A stretch of DNA of 64,000 nucleotides, taken from positions 2,542,001 to 2,606,000 of the forward strand of contig CP053418.1 in the NCBI GenBank assembly GCA_013127575.1, read 5' to 3'. Origin of the DNA: Ramlibacter terrae (lineage in GTDB: Bacteria > Pseudomonadota > Gammaproteobacteria > Burkholderiales > Burkholderiaceae_C). Numbering within the stretch: the first letter of the stretch is position 1; every line of letters starts with the position of its first letter. The notes beneath the pieces are model-generated. The model was not told the DNA's origin, did no database searches, and saw nothing but the letters and a program-made list of their open reading frames with translations. The position numbers and the translations under genes were made by a program. Positions 32,550 to 44,823 of the stretch are shown one piece after another.

Positions 32550-34253
32550 ATGAAGTCCCTTCTCGCGTATCTCCAGCGTCCGCTCGCGCACTGGCCCTGC
32601 TGTCGTTCTTCTTCAACCTGCTGCTGTTGGCGCCCGCGCTGTTCATGATGCAGGTGTTCGACCGCGTGCTGGTCAGCCGCAGCCTGGCGACCCTGCTGGT
32701 GCTGCTGCTCGGGATGGCCGTCGCCCGGCGCTCGGCGCCTTCATCGACTACGTGCGCAACCGGCTGCAGGGCGTCGTGGGCAACATGGTCGCCGAGTACC
32801 TGTCGCCGGCCACGGCGTCGGTGGTGCTGTCCCAGGCCGCCCGCCGCACCCATGCCCCCGGCGCCGCCAACCTGCGCGACGTGAATGCGCTGCGCACCGT
32901 GTTCTCCGGCCGGGGCCTGCTGGCCATCATGGACGTGCCCCGGGTGGTCATCTACGTGGCCGTGATCTGGATGGCGCATCCGTGGCTGGGCATCGCCTCG
33001 ACGATCGCCTGCGCGATCATGCTGGGCCTGGCGCTGCTGAACGACCGGCTCACGCGCGGCAACATCGAGGCGCTGCAGGCCAACGCACGGAAGACCAACC
33101 GCTACGGAAGCCTCGGTGGACAACGCCGAGGTGGTCGAGACGCTCGGCATGCGCGCCGCGGTCGTGGACCGCTGGCGCCGCATGAACGGCGCCGTGACCG
33201 AACTGCAGCGGCCCACCGCGCGCCGCTCGGTCAGCATGGCCGCCCTGACGCGCATGTTCCGGCAGGCCGTGCAGGTGCTGCTGCAGGCGCTGGGCGCCTA
33301 TGTCGTGATCACCGGCGAGGCCACGCCCGGCGTGCTCGTCGCAACCACCGTGCTGCTCGGGCGCGCGCTGGCGCCGGTGGAACAGGTGGTGGGCAGCTGG
33401 CGCGTGCTGGCCGAAGGCCGCCATGCGTTCCAGCGGCTGGCGCAGTTGCTGTCGCAGCAGACGGCGCAGGCGCCGCGCATGGCCTTGCCGGCGCCCACCG
33501 GACGCCTCGTCGCCGAGTCGGTGGTGTACCGCGCGCCCGGCAGCGACAAGCTGCTGCTGGCCGGCGTCTCGCTGCAGCTTGCGCCCGGCGAGTCGCTGGC
33601 CGTCGTCGGCCCGAGCGGCGCCGGCAAGTCGACGCTGGTGCGCGTGCTGAGCGGCCTCTGGCGCCCCGCGGCGGGCGTGGTGCGGCTGGACGGCGTCGAC
33701 TGGCGCAGTGGGACCGCGAGGAACTCGGCCCGCACCTCGGCTACGTGCCGCAGGACGTGGAGCTGTTCGCGGGCACCGTCGCCGAGAACATCGCCCGGCT
33801 GGGCGAAGTGGACAGCGAAGCGGCGGTGCGTGCCGCGCGCCGTGCCGGCGTCCATGACCTGATCCTCACCCGGCCGACGGCTACGACACCGTGATCGAGC
33901 CCAGCGGCGGCCTGCTGTCGCCCGGGCAGCGGCAGCGCATCGCGCTGGCGCGCGCGCTGTACGGCGACCCCAAGCTGCTGCTGCTCGACGAGCCCAATTC
34001 CAACCTCGACGGCGTCGGCGAGCAGGCGCTGGCCGAAGCGCTGCAGGCGTTGCGCGGCAAGGTCACCGTGATCGTCGTCACCCACCGCGGCAACCTGATC
34101 CAGCAGATGGACAAGCTGCTCGTGCTCGAAGCGGGCAAGGTCAAGGAGTTCGGCCGCGTGGCCGAAGTGCTGGCCCGCCTGCAGCCGCCCGCGCAGGCTG
34201 CCCGTGCCGGCGGGCAGGTCGTCGCCATTCCCCGGCCGCCGAGCGCGGCCTGA
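32550..34253 (+). CDS. Type I secretion system ABC transporter (PrtD/HlyB-like, no C39 domain)
   Basis: Inner-membrane exporter ATPase of a type I secretion system, about 570 residues. It begins directly with the membrane domain ([20 protein letters not shown] and [20 protein letters not shown]), so there is no C39 peptidase or CLD. The ATPase has Walker [20 protein letters not shown]-loop [20 protein letters not shown], a signature written [18 protein letters not shown] (LSPGQ instead of LSGGQ, as in PrtD relatives) and Walker [13 protein letters not shown]. Breaks occur near 32578, 32729 (CCTGG), 33108, 33709 and 33878. It is followed by the HlyD partner 5 bp on and the two RTX genes, its likely cargo. 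Confidence 0.93.
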
Positions 34254-34258
34254 TCGCC

Positions 34259-35590
34259 ATGTCCGCCTCCACCCTCCAGTCGCCCGCCGAGATGCTGGGC
34301 CCCAGGGCCGACGAGGCCCGCGGCCTGATGCGCATGGGCCTGTGGGTGCTCGGCGGCGCCGTGCTGCCCGTCTTCGCCTGGATGGCCTTCGCGCCGTTGT
34401 CGTCGGCCGTCGTCGCGCCCGCCTTCGTCAAGGTGGACCTGAACCGCCGCCCCGTGCAGCACGCCGAGGGCGGGCCGGTGCGCGAAGTGCTCGTGCGCGA
34501 TGGCCAGCACGTCAAGGCGGGGCAGCCGCTGCTGGTGCTGGGCGACGTCGCCGTCGACGCCGACCAGAACCGCCTGAACTACCGCGTGGTGATCGAGCGC
34601 GCGGCGCAGGCGCGGCTGGAGGCCGAGCGCGCGATGGCGACGCAGCTGGTGTTTCCGCCCGAGGTGATGTCCGCGGCCGCGGCCGACCGCCGGGTCGCCG
34701 AACAGGTCGGCAAGGAGCGCGCGCTGTTCCAGTCGCGCCGCGATGCGCTCGTCAGCCGGTGGCGCTTCTGCGCACGCAGCGGCAGAAGGTCGACCAGAGA
34801 TCGCGGCGCTGAAGGCACAGGTTGCACAGGCCATCGAGTCGCAGCAGTTCCAGAAGGAAGAACTGGAGAATTCGCGCCGCCTGATGAAGGAAGGCTTCCT
34901 CTCGCAGGCGCGCGTGTCGCAGCTCGCGGGCGGCGTCTCCGATTACGGCGTCAAGCTGGAAGAGCGGCGCTCGGAGCTGGCGCGCGCCGAGCAGCGGCTG
35001 GTCGACACCGACCTGCGCATCCGCGCGCTCGAGAGCCAGTACCAACAGGAGGCCAGCGACCAGCTCAAGGCCACCAGCGCGCGCATCTCGGAGATCGAAC
35101 AGGAGCAGCGCAAGTCGAGCGACGCGTTCGCGCGCCAGACGATCTTCGCGCCGGTCGCGGGCCGCGTGCTGGACCTGAAGTACAACAGCCCGGGCGCCAT
35201 CATCGCGCCCCGCGAGCCCATCGCCGACATCGTGCCGGACGAATCCAAGCTGGTGACCGAGGCGCGCATCCGCCCCGAGGACGTCAACCGCGTCCATCCG
35301 AAGCAGCCGGCCGACATCCGCTTCACCGCGTTCACCTACCGCACCACGCAGCTCGTGCATGGCGAGGTGACGTACATCTCCGCCGACCGGCTGGTGGACC
35401 GCGCCACCGGCGAGCCGTACTACCGGTGCACGTCGAAGCTTCGGCCGAGGCGCTGAAGACGCTCGGCGACCTGAAGCTGCAGGCCGGCATGCCCGCCGAG
35501 GTGTACATCGTCGGCGAGAAGCGCACGCCGCTGCAGTACATGCTGGAGCCGGTGACGAACGTGCTGCGCAAGGCGGCGCGGGAACGGTAG
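34259..35590 (+). CDS. Type I secretion periplasmic adaptor (HlyD/PrtE family)
   Basis: Membrane-fusion protein bridging the ABC exporter to a TolC-like channel. About 445 residues: a short cytoplasmic N-terminus, one transmembrane helix (MGLWVLGGAVLPVFAWMAF), then VKVDLNRRPVQHAEGGPVRE of the biotinyl-lipoyl half. A long alpha-helical hairpin runs about residues 95-280 (LKAQVAQAIESQQFQKEELE). The second lipoyl half reads FAPVAGRVLDLKYNSPGAII, and the C-terminal GMPAEVYIVGEKRTPLQYML is the family signature. Breaks at 34759, 34794 and 35423 are all CCWGG sites. No outer-membrane TolC gene lies in the window, so the channel must be encoded elsewhere. Confidence 0.93.
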   Translation: MSASTLQSPAEMLGPRADEARGLMRMGLWVLGGAVLPVFAWMAFAPLSSAVVAPAFVKVDLNRRPVQHAEGGPVREVLVRDGQHVKAGQPLLVLGDVAVDADQNRLNYRVVIERAAQARLEAERAMATQLVFPPEVMSAAAADRRVAEQVGKERALFQSRRDALVSRWRFCARSGRRSTRDRGAEGTGCTGHRVAAVPEGRTGEFAPPDEGRLPLAGARVAARGRRLRLRRQAGRAALGAGARRAAAGRHRPAHPRAREPVPTGGQRPAQGHQRAHLGDRTGAAQVERRVRAPDDLRAGRGPRAGPEVQQPGRHHRAPRAHRRHRAGRIQAGDRGAHPPRGRQPRPSEAAGRHPLHRVHLPHHAARAWRGDVHLRRPAGGPRHRRAVLPVHVEASAEALKTLGDLKLQAGMPAEVYIVGEKRTPLQYMLEPVTNVLRKAARER

Positions 35591-35768
35591 CCTCGTTACA
35601 ACCTTCGCATTAGCGTTCCGTTCTAATCGACAGAACGGATGCATGCGGCCCCGCAACGGGGCCGCGAACAAATTGGCACACCGACGCTGTCGGTGCAATG
35701 GCTCTCCGGAAGCATCGATTACACGATGTAAGCGCATGTAGCATGCGTGCGCCCCTACCGGAGACTCC
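35591..35768 (+). promoter_or_regulatory. Leader region of the giant RTX gene with five consecutive inverted repeats
   Basis: This 178-bp gap holds five separate perfect inverted repeats: TCCGTTCT/AGAACGGA (35617-35639), GCGGCCCC/GGGGCCGC (35645-35665), CACCGAC/GTCGGTG (35679-35695), TTACA/TGTAA (35719-35731) and CGCATG/CATGCG (35733-35747). The second could be a terminator for hlyD, though it lacks a T-run. The last two end 21 bp before the RTX start codon and lie where a promoter or 5' UTR would be. A CCGGAG ribosome-binding site precedes ATG 35769. The cluster is a good candidate for operators or a structured leader controlling RTX expression. Confidence 0.6.
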
Positions 35769-38700
35769 ATGGCCAGCTATGCGTTCTTCAGCGTCGTCGA
35801 CACCACGCTGAGCGGCTTCGACATCCATGCGGACACCCTGACGTTCCCGTCGGGGTATCCGGCAGCCGGCCTCTCGCTGGCCTCGGCGGAAGGCGGCACG
35901 CGCGTGGCGTACGGCGCCGCGAGCGTGGTGCTCGAAGGCATCGCGCCCGACGCGCTGCGGGGGCACCAGTTCGTGTTCGAGGACGGCTCGCAGTTCGTCC
36001 GGGGCACCGGCGGCGACGACACCATCGCCACGGGCGCCGCCAACGACGTGATTCACATGGGCGCCGACCTGTCCGCCGCAGACCGGTGTCGGCCGGCCTC
36101 GGCGACGCCGACGAACTGCACATTGGCGGCGAGTACGCGTCCACGGTGGAGTTCGACGCCAACACCGTCACCGGCGTTGAACGGTTCATCTTCGAACCTG
36201 GCGGCACCGTCCGGCTGCGGCTCGACCAGGCCGTGTTCACCAGCACCGCCCACGCCGTGCGCTTCGATGCGACCGCGCAAGGCGCGACCGACGCCGTGCT
36301 GCTGGATGGAGGCGTGGTCTCGGGGGCCATCGACGCCGTCGGGGGCGCAGGCGCCGACACCTTGCTGGGCGGCGCGGGGGACGACAGCCTCGTTGGCGGC
36401 ATCGGCGCCGACTTCTGGTCGGCGGAGACGGAGCCGACACGCTGTACGGCGGCCTCGACGGCGACACGCTGGGGGCGGCGATGGCAACGACGTGTTCGTG
36501 TTCACGCCGGGTTCGCCGCGCAGCGATGCGACCCCGTCGGCGGCCGACCGCATCATCGAGTTCAAGGACGGCGACCGGATCGACCTCCCCGGCACGTTCG
36601 GCGGCAGCGCGGTCGTCTTCAACACCGGCGCGCTGGACTTCGCCTACAGCGGCGACGACTCCGGGCAGCAGGACTTCACCAACGCGGGCGACGGCTTCAT
36701 CGACGTCTACTGGCGCAACGACACGCAGGCGGGCCTCGCGCTCTGGGTCGACAGCAACGACGACGGGCTGTTCAGCGAAACCGACCTGCTGGTGCACCGG
36801 ACAACACGTACACCGGCAAGACCTCGCTCGTCTACGCCGACTTCGTGGACAACTTCGTCGCGTGGCGCGGCACGGCGGGCGACGACGTCTATGCGGGCAA
36901 TGCCGGGGACAACACCGCATTCGCGCTCGCCGGCGACGACACGCTCGCCGGCGGCCCGGGCCGTGACGAACTCTACGGCGGACTCGGCGACGACTCCATC
37001 GAAGGCGGCGAGGGCGACGACATCCTGTACGGCGGCAGCGGCGCCGACATCTGGTCGGCGGCGCGGGCGCCGACACGCTGTACGCGGTCGGCCGGGACGC
37101 GCCCAATGCGACCGGCGCCGACAGCGCCGCCGCGGGCAACACGCTCTACGGCGGTGCCGGCAGCGACAACCTGCACGGCTCGGCCGGCAACGACCTGCTC
37201 GAAGGCGGGACCGAAGTCGACTGGCTGAGCGGCGGCGACGGCAACGACACCTTGCGCGGGCAGGAGCACAGCGACTGGATGGACGCCGGCGCGGGCAACG
37301 ACCTGCTGGAAGGCGGCGACGGCGACGACACGCTCGTGTCCGGCGGCGCCGACTCGCGCGACACCCTCGAAGGCGGCACCGGCGACGACGTGCTGTACGC
37401 CGCGGGCGGGCGCGTCACCCTGACCGGCGGCGACGGCGCCGACCGCTTTTCGTTCACCAGCGACTACAGCGACACCGGCACCGGCCAGTACGACATGGTG
37501 TACGCCGCCGCCGCGTACAGCTCCGTGGCGATGGCCGCGCACGTCACCGACTTCAACCAGGCCGAGGGCGACTGGTCCGCTCCGGGATCCATGGCGGGCT
37601 GACCCTCGGCGGCACGGCCGTCGTCTGGCGCGGCCAGGCCGCCGCCGGCTTCGATGGAACGGTCGGCCAGGACGTGTCGCTCGCCGGCGAGGTCACCGAC
37701 AGCCGCTTCATGGAGTTCTGGACATTCCGCAGGGCGGCAACACGGTGCTGTTCGCGGACCGCGACCAGAACGGCCAGGTCGACTCGACCGACATGATGAT
37801 CGTGTTCGAAGGCGACGTGACGCTGTCGGCCGGCAGCTTCACCGCCGGGACCTTCAGCGTCAAGGTGGGCACCAGTGGCGCCGACACGGCCACCACGCCG
37901 GCGCTCACCGCCGGCGACGACCTCGCCTATGGCTTCGGCGGCAACGACACGCTCGACGCGCTGGACGGCAACGATGTCGTGATGGGCGATGCGGGCGACG
38001 ACGCACTGTCGGGCGGGGAAGGCATCGACTGGCTGTTCGGCGGCAGCGGCAACGACGTGCTCGCGGGCAACGCCGGCAACGACGCCCTGTACGGCGGCGG
38101 AGGCGCCGACACGCTGTACGGCGGCGAAGGCAACGACACGCTGGGCGCCGTCGGCTCGAGCGACTTCACCGGCAATGCGTGGGAAGAGGACGCGCCCGGC
38201 ACCGTCAACGAACTGCACGGAGGCGCGGGCGCCGACCTGCTGCAGGGCGGCGACGGGGGCGCGGACCTGCTGTTCGGGGACGAGGGCGACGACCAGCTGT
38301 CGGGCGGGGGCGGCAACGACACGCTGCACGGTGGAGAAGGCAACGACCAGCTCGCTGCCGGCAGCGGCGCCGACCTGCTGCTGGGCGGCAGCGGTTCCGA
38401 CGTGCTGGCGGCGGCCGAAGGCGGAGACCTGCTGCAAGGCGGCGACGACGACGACGTGCTGCATGCCTCGCAGTACCGCGGCGCCGACGCGCCGGCCACC
38501 GACACGCTCGATGGCGGCGCCGGCGACGACATCCTGTATGCCCACGGCTTCTCCGTGCGGATGCAGGGCGGAACGGGCGCCGATCGTTTCGCCTTCACGG
38601 CCAACCCTTTCGACGACGGCTACGCGGAATCGGCCGCGAACCTGCTGCGCGACGGCTATGCGACGGTCGGCACGCCGGGCGTGATCGCCGATTTCAGCCG

Positions 38701-41700
38701 CGCCGACGGGGACCTGCTGCGCACCGGCATCGGCAGCGGCACCTACAACGGCGTCGCGCTGCGCTGGCGCGGCGCGGCGGATCCGGGCTTCACCGCCACC
38801 GAGGGCGAGAGCACGGTGCAGGCGGGCAGCAACCCGGCGGACCAGCGCTTCTACGAGTTCTGGACCGTGCGCGACGAAGCGGCGGACCGGACCGTCCTGT
38901 TCGTGGACCTCGACCGCAACATGCGGGTGGACGCGACCGACCTGAAGATCGTCTTCGAGGGCGTCGACGAACTGGGTGTCGAAGACCTCACGCCCAACAC
39001 CTTCAGCGTGAAGATCGGCACGGAGCAGGGCGACACCACCGAATCGATGGGCTTCACGGAGGCCGACGACGGTGTTCGGCGTCGGTGGCGACGACACGCT
39101 GGACGGGCTGCAGGGGGCCGACACCGTGAACGGCGATGCGGGCGCCGACAGCCTGCATGGCGGCGACGGCAACGACGTCGTGTACGGGGGCGCCGGCGAC
39201 GACACGCTGCGCGGCGACGCCGACCGCGACGAACTGCACGGCGGCACCGGCTCGGACGCGCTGTACGGCGGAGACGGCGACGACATCCTCTACGCCGACG
39301 GCCGCCCGGATTCGTCGACGCAGGACGAAGTGGAAGGCGACCCCGCCGGCTACGACTTCCTGGATGGCGGCTGGGGCAACGATTACCTCTACGGCGGGGC
39401 CGGCAACGATTTCCTGCAAGGGGAATGGGACAACGACGTCGTGGACGGCGGCGGCGGCGACGACGTGGTGAACGGCAACGAAGGGAACGACGCGCTGTAT
39501 GGCGGCGCCGGCAACGACGCGCTGTCCGGCACCGGTGGCAACGACACGCTCGACGGCGGCGGCGGCGCCGACTACCGGCCGGCGGCGATGGCGAGGACGT
39601 GCTGTACGCCACCGGCGACCCGGCGGACGGCAAGGACACGCTCAACGGCGGCTACGGCAACGACACGTTGTTCGCGTGGGGCGGACGGGCCCTGCTGCTG
39701 GGCGGAGCGGACGCCGACCTGTTCGGCTTCTCGTCCTCGGCCCAGTCCAGCATCGTCTACCGGGGCTATGCCACGGTCGCGAATCCCGGGCACATCGGCG
39801 ACTTCGACGCGGCGGAAGGCGACCGCATCCGCTCCGGCATCACGGACGGAACGAGCAATGGCCGTCCGGTGGTGTGGCGGGGCGCGGCGGCCGAAGGCTT
39901 CACGGGCGCGCTGGGGCAATCCCTCGTCCTGGCGGGCAGCGACCCCACGGACACCCGCTTCATCGAGTTCTGGACCTATGCCGACGGTGACCAGACCGTG
40001 CTGTTCGCCGACGGCAACCGCAACGGCTACGTCGATGCGCAGGACCTGAAGATCGTCTTCGATGGCGCGCCGCTGCTGGCGCCCGAAGCGTTCACCGACG
40101 GCACCTTCAACACGAAGGTCGGCAGCGCCGGCGACGACGTGGACACGGGGCCGGTCCTGTCGGCCGAAGCCGACCGCGCCTTCGGCCTCGGCGGCAACGA
40201 CACGCTCGACGCGCTCGACGGCAACGACACGCTGAACGGCGACGCCGGCGACGACGATCTGTTCGGCAACCTGGGCTCGGACGAGGTGTACGGCGGTACC
40301 GGCGACGATCTGGTCGAAGGCGGCGCCGGACGGGACCAGTTGCAAGGCGGCAGCGGCTCCGACACGCTGCACGGCGGCGACGACGGCGATGCGCTCTACG
40401 CGGAAGGCAGCGAAGATTCCACGTATGCGGCGCAGGCAACGGACGCGGCCGGCACGCTCAACGTGCTGCTCGGCGGCTCCGGCAACGACTACCTGCAGGG
40501 CGGCGCCGGCGACGATTCGCTGCACGGCGGGCTCGACGACGACACGCTCAACGGCGGCGCCGGGGATGACACGCTGTTCGGCGCGGACGGCGCCGACATG
40601 CTGTACGGCGAGGCCGGCCTCGACATGCTCGAGGGCGGAGCGGGCAACGACACACTGGTGGCAAGCGGTGGGTCGCAGGGCGCGTTCGAGGACGAGCTGC
40701 TGGGTGGAGAGGGCGACGACGTGCTCTACGGCTGGGGCGATCGCGCGCTGATGATCGGCGGCGAAGGCGCCGACCGCTTCGCGTTCACCTCCGCCGGCAG
40801 CGACGCCGGCGACATCATCTACAACATCGTCGGCCAGAACTTCACTTCGGTGGACCACGTCTCGCGCATCGCCGACTTCGACGCGAGCGAGGGCGACCTG
40901 ATCCGCACCGGCATCGCGGGCGGCAAGGTGGGGAACACCGCCGTCGTGTGGCGCGGCATGGCGGCCGGGGAGTTCACCGCCACCGGGGCCAGAGCCTCGC
41001 GCTGGCGGGCGGCGATGCCGGCGGGGCCCCGTTCTACGAATTCTGGACGGGGTTCCTGCCGCCGTCGATGTTCAACAGTGACGGCCAGACCTTCCTGTTC
41101 TGGACCGCAACCGCAACGGCAGCGTCGATGGCAGCGACCTGAAGATCCTGTTCGCGGGCCACATCGAGCTCGGACCCGAGAGCTTCACCAGCGGGACCTT
41201 CGCCGCCCGCAGCGGCAGCGCGGCCGGCGACACGGTGCTCACGCTGGCGCCGACGGACTGGGCGACTGGCTGCTCGGCCTCGGAGGCAACGATGCGCTGC
41301 AGGGCGGCGACGGGCAGGACACGCTGGCCGGCAACCAGGACGACGACACGCTGGCGGGCGACGCCGCCGCCGACACGCTGCTGGGCGGCGCGGGCGCGGA
41401 CAGCCTGTCGGGCGGCGATGGCGCCGACGTGGTTTATGGCGGCACCGGGGGCGACACGCTGGACGGCGGTGTCGGCAACGACCGGCTGTACGCCGACGGG
41501 CGCGAAGACAGCGAGGACGACATCGCTGAAGATGACCGCGCCGTCGTCAACCATGTGTCGGGCGGCCTCGGCGACGACACGCTGGAGGGTGGGGCCGGCA
41601 TCGACTCGCTGCAAGGCGGCGGCGACGACGACCGCCGGACGGCAAGGACGGCAACGACTCGCTGGAGGGGGCAGCAACGACGACGTGCTGAATGGCGGCA

Positions 41701-44672
41701 ACGGGCACGACCGGCTGGACGGCGGCACCGGCAACGACACGCTGTCGGGGGACGCCGGCGATGACACGCTGGATGGCGGCGATGGCGTCAACGAAATGTA
41801 TGGCGGCGAGGGCGGCGACCGGTACGTGGTGCGCAGCCTCGGCGACAGGTCCAGGACTGGGGCGTCGAGGGCTGGGACCGCGTCGACAGCTACCCGGCGG
41901 CGTACACGCTGGGCGAAGACATCGAGACGGGCCACATCCAGCTGACCACCGGCGCGCGCCTGCAGTCCGGCGTGTGGGGCGCCCGGCTCTTCGGGAACCT
42001 TGGCAACGACACGCTGATCGGCTCAGAAGGCAACGACGAGCTGGACGGCGGCGCGGGCGCCGACTGGATGGAGGGCGGTGAAGGTTACGACGTCTACCAC
42101 CTGCGCAGCGCCGACGACGTCATCGTCGAACTCGCCGGCGGCGGCATCGACGGCGTGATCAGCTACGGCTTCCTACCAGCTCGCCGAGCAGATCGAGAAC
42201 GGCTTCATCGCGGAAGACTGGGCGGGGGAACTGATCGGCAACGATGGCGACAACACGCTGAGTGGCGGCGCGGGCGTCGACACGCTGGTGGGAGGCGACG
42301 GCAACGACAGCCTGTACGGCGGAGAGGGCATCGACAGCCTCGACGGCGGGGCGGGCAACGACCTCTACTACCGGGCACGGACGTGGACACGATCGCCGAC
42401 AGCGCTGGCGTCGATACGGTGGTCACCGACCTCGACTGGGTACTGGCGGCCCACCGGAAAACCTCTCGCTCGCCGGCACGGAGAACGTGAACGGGACGGG
42501 CAACGCCGCCGACAACGTGATCTATGGCAACGACGGCAACAACGTCATCGACGGCGGCGAGGGCGCGGACGAGATGTCGGGCATCAACGGCGACGACACC
42601 TACCACGTGGACAACCCGGGCGACACCGTCAAGGAATGGCACGCCGGCGGCGGGCGCGACCGCGTGATCGCCACCGTCGACTGGACGCTGGGCGGGTTCG
42701 TCGAGGAACTCGAGCTGGCCGGAAGCGCGGACTTGGCGGGCACGGGCAACGCCGATGCCAACCTGATCATCGGCAACGCCGGGGCCAACGCCCTCGACGG
42801 CAAGGCCGGCGCGGACACGCTGCAGGGCGGCGCCGGCGACGACGTGTACCGGGTCGGCACCGGCGACGTGGTGGTGGAGGCCGCCGGCGGCGGCGTCGAC
42901 ACCGTCGAGACGACCGTCAGCTGGGTCCTGGGCGCGAACGTGGAGAACCTGTACCTGATCGGGCCAGCCCAGGAGGGCACCGGCAACGACGGGGCCAATT
43001 CCATCATCGGCAACGACGGCGACAACACGCTCGACGGCGGCCTTGGCGCTGACACGCTCGAAGGCGGCAGGGGCGACGACACCTACCTCATCGGTGACAC
43101 GCTCGACCACGTCGAGGGCGAGGCTGGCGCCGACGGCGGCGGCTGGGACACCGTCATCGCCCGCGCCAACCACGTGCTGGACAACGGCGTGGAGGTGCTG
43201 GAACTGGCCGAAGGCAGCGCCGCGCGCAACGGCACCGGCAACGGCGGCAACAACGTGCTGCGCGGCAACTCCGCCGCCAACGTGCTGGCGGGCGGCGCGG
43301 GCATCGACCAGATGCTGGGCGGCGCGGGCAACGACACCTACCACGTCGACCACGCGTTCGAGTACGTCGGGGAAGAGGCGAACCAGGGCACTGACACGGT
43401 GGTGTCCAGCGTCAGCTGGACGCTGCACGCCCACCGGAGAACCTGACCCCTGGCCGGCACCGCGGGGCTGTACGCCATCGGCAACGAACTGGCGAACGTG
43501 CTGCGCGGCAATGCCGGCGCGAACACGCTGGACGGCGGCAGCGGCGCCGACACGATGGTGGGCGGCTCGGGCAACGACATCTACCACGTCGACAACGGCA
43601 AGGACAGCATCTCCGAGTCCAGCGCCGGCAGTGGCGGCACCGACACGGTGTTCGCCGCGGTGGACTGGTCCGCCGCCGGCCAGTACGTCGAGAACCTGCG
43701 CGCCGTCAGCGGCTCGGCATCGATCGACCTCACCGGCAATGGGCTGGCCAACATGCTCGCCGGCAACGACGGCAAGAACATCCTGGACGGCGGCGCGGGC
43801 GCCGACACCGGCCGGCGGCAAGGGCAACGACACCTACGTGGTGGACAACGCCAAGGACAACATCGACGGCGAGTCGAGTTCCGGCAGTGGCGGGGTCGAC
43901 CTGGTCAAGGCGAGCATCACCGGTCGCTCGCAGGCGACTATGTGGAGAACCTCGCGCTGACCGGCAGCGCCAACATCAACGCCACGGGCAACAGTTTGGC
44001 GAATGTGCTCACCGGCAACGCCGGCAAGAACGTGCTGAACGGGGGCACCGGGGCCGACACGATGGCGGGCGGTGCGGGCAGCGACATCTACCATGTGGAC
44101 AACGCCAAGGACAGCATCACGGGCGAATCCAGTTCCAGCAGCGGCGGCATCGACAGCGTGTTCTCCAGCGTCAGCTTCTCGCTGGCGGGGGACTACGTGG
44201 AGCAGCTGGCACTGACCGGCAGTGGCAGCATCAACGCGACGGGCAATGGACTCGCGAACGTGCTCACCGGCAACGCCGGCAAGAACGTCCTGAAGGGCGA
44301 CGCGGGCAACGACACGCTGCAAGGCGGCGCAGGCGCGGATTCGCTCACGGGCGGTTCGGGGAGCGACCGCTTCGTCTATGCCGCGGCTTCGGAGAGCACC
44401 ACCAAGGCGCTCGACGTCATCACCGACTTCACGCGCGGCAGCGACAGGATCGACCTGTCGCACCTCGATGGCAATGCGGGCAAGTCGGGCCACCAGACTT
44501 CACGTTCATCGGCAGCAGCGCGTTCAGCAGCAACGCAACGGGGCAGCTCCGGTTCGCGGTGGAGAGCGGGAAGGTGATGCTGTACGGCAGCACGGACGCC
44601 GATGCGACGGCGGAGTTCGCGGTGCACGTTGCGGGCGTGACGGCGTTGAGCGGGTCCGACTTTCTGTTCTGA
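35769..44672 (+). CDS. Giant modular RTX calcium-binding protein, type I secreted
   Basis: A secreted protein of about 2,970 residues. There is no Sec signal and no protease, lipase or adhesin fold I can recognise. Order: an N-terminal domain of about 115 residues ([40 protein letters not shown]); first RTX block; four tandem units of RTX nonapeptides (GGxGxDxLx) plus an EF-hand-bearing module; ten or so 82-residue repeats with YHVDN-type cores; and a C-terminal serralysin-like end ([20 protein letters not shown]) finishing DFLF, the usual type I secretion tail. Over 25 frame breaks occur, mostly at CCTGG. It follows the exporter genes. A surface, matrix or S-layer-like role is inference. Confidence 0.88.
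37413..41215 (+). repeat. Four copies of an RTX plus EF-hand module (period about 1.1 kb)
   Basis: Four in-frame units start near 37413, 38562, 39700 and 40753. Each has about 170 residues in fixed order: GADRFxF, then xDFxxxEGDxxRxGI, a VVWRG core, an xGQSxxLAG step, a FxEFWT core, then a 12-residue EF-hand-like calcium loop and xIVFEG, ending SFTxGTFxxK. The loops are at 37757-37792 ([12 protein letters not shown]), 38906-38941 ([12 protein letters not shown]), 40010-40045 ([12 protein letters not shown]) and 41103-41138 ([12 protein letters not shown]). About 200 residues of RTX nonapeptides link them. A fifth copy is in the neighbouring RTX gene (about 45639-46070). Confidence 0.85.
41800..44360 (+). 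repeat. Tandem 82-residue repeats of the first RTX protein
   Basis: About ten in-frame repeats spaced 240-275 bp. Each has the pattern GGxGxDxYHVDNxxDxxxE, then DTVxSSVSWTLxxxVENLxLTG, then GTGNxxxNxLxGNxGxNxLxGG. YHVDN-type cores begin near 42601, 43338, 43582 and 44091, with degenerate versions at about 41820, 42095, 42365, 42846, 43081 and 43831. Six more copies are in the second RTX gene at about 46583, 46856, 47095, 47340, 47581 and 47826. This repeat is common in large proteobacterial calcium-binding RTX proteins. Confidence 0.8.
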
Positions 44673-44823
44673 AAAGGACAGCGCATCGCTAGCCGGAAAG
44701 TTCTCGTTGCTGCGGCGCGCTGCTGCGGCCGCACGACATACCGGCGAAAACGGATGGCAGGGCCGCCGGTCCATGGTCGAATGGCTGGCCCGCAAGAAGG
44801 TGCCCCCACAACCCGGAGCAGAA

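Noticed and set aside
35645-35665. Classical terminator after hlyD
   Set aside because: The GCGGCCCC/GGGGCCGC hairpin is strong but followed by GAACAAATT, not a T-run, so I list it as part of the structured leader instead.
35769-44672. RTX toxin or serralysin-type protease
   Set aside because: No zinc-binding HExxH motif, no acyltransferase (HlyC-like) gene and no pore-forming hydrophobic domain are visible; the C-terminal resemblance to serralysin is the shared type I export region.
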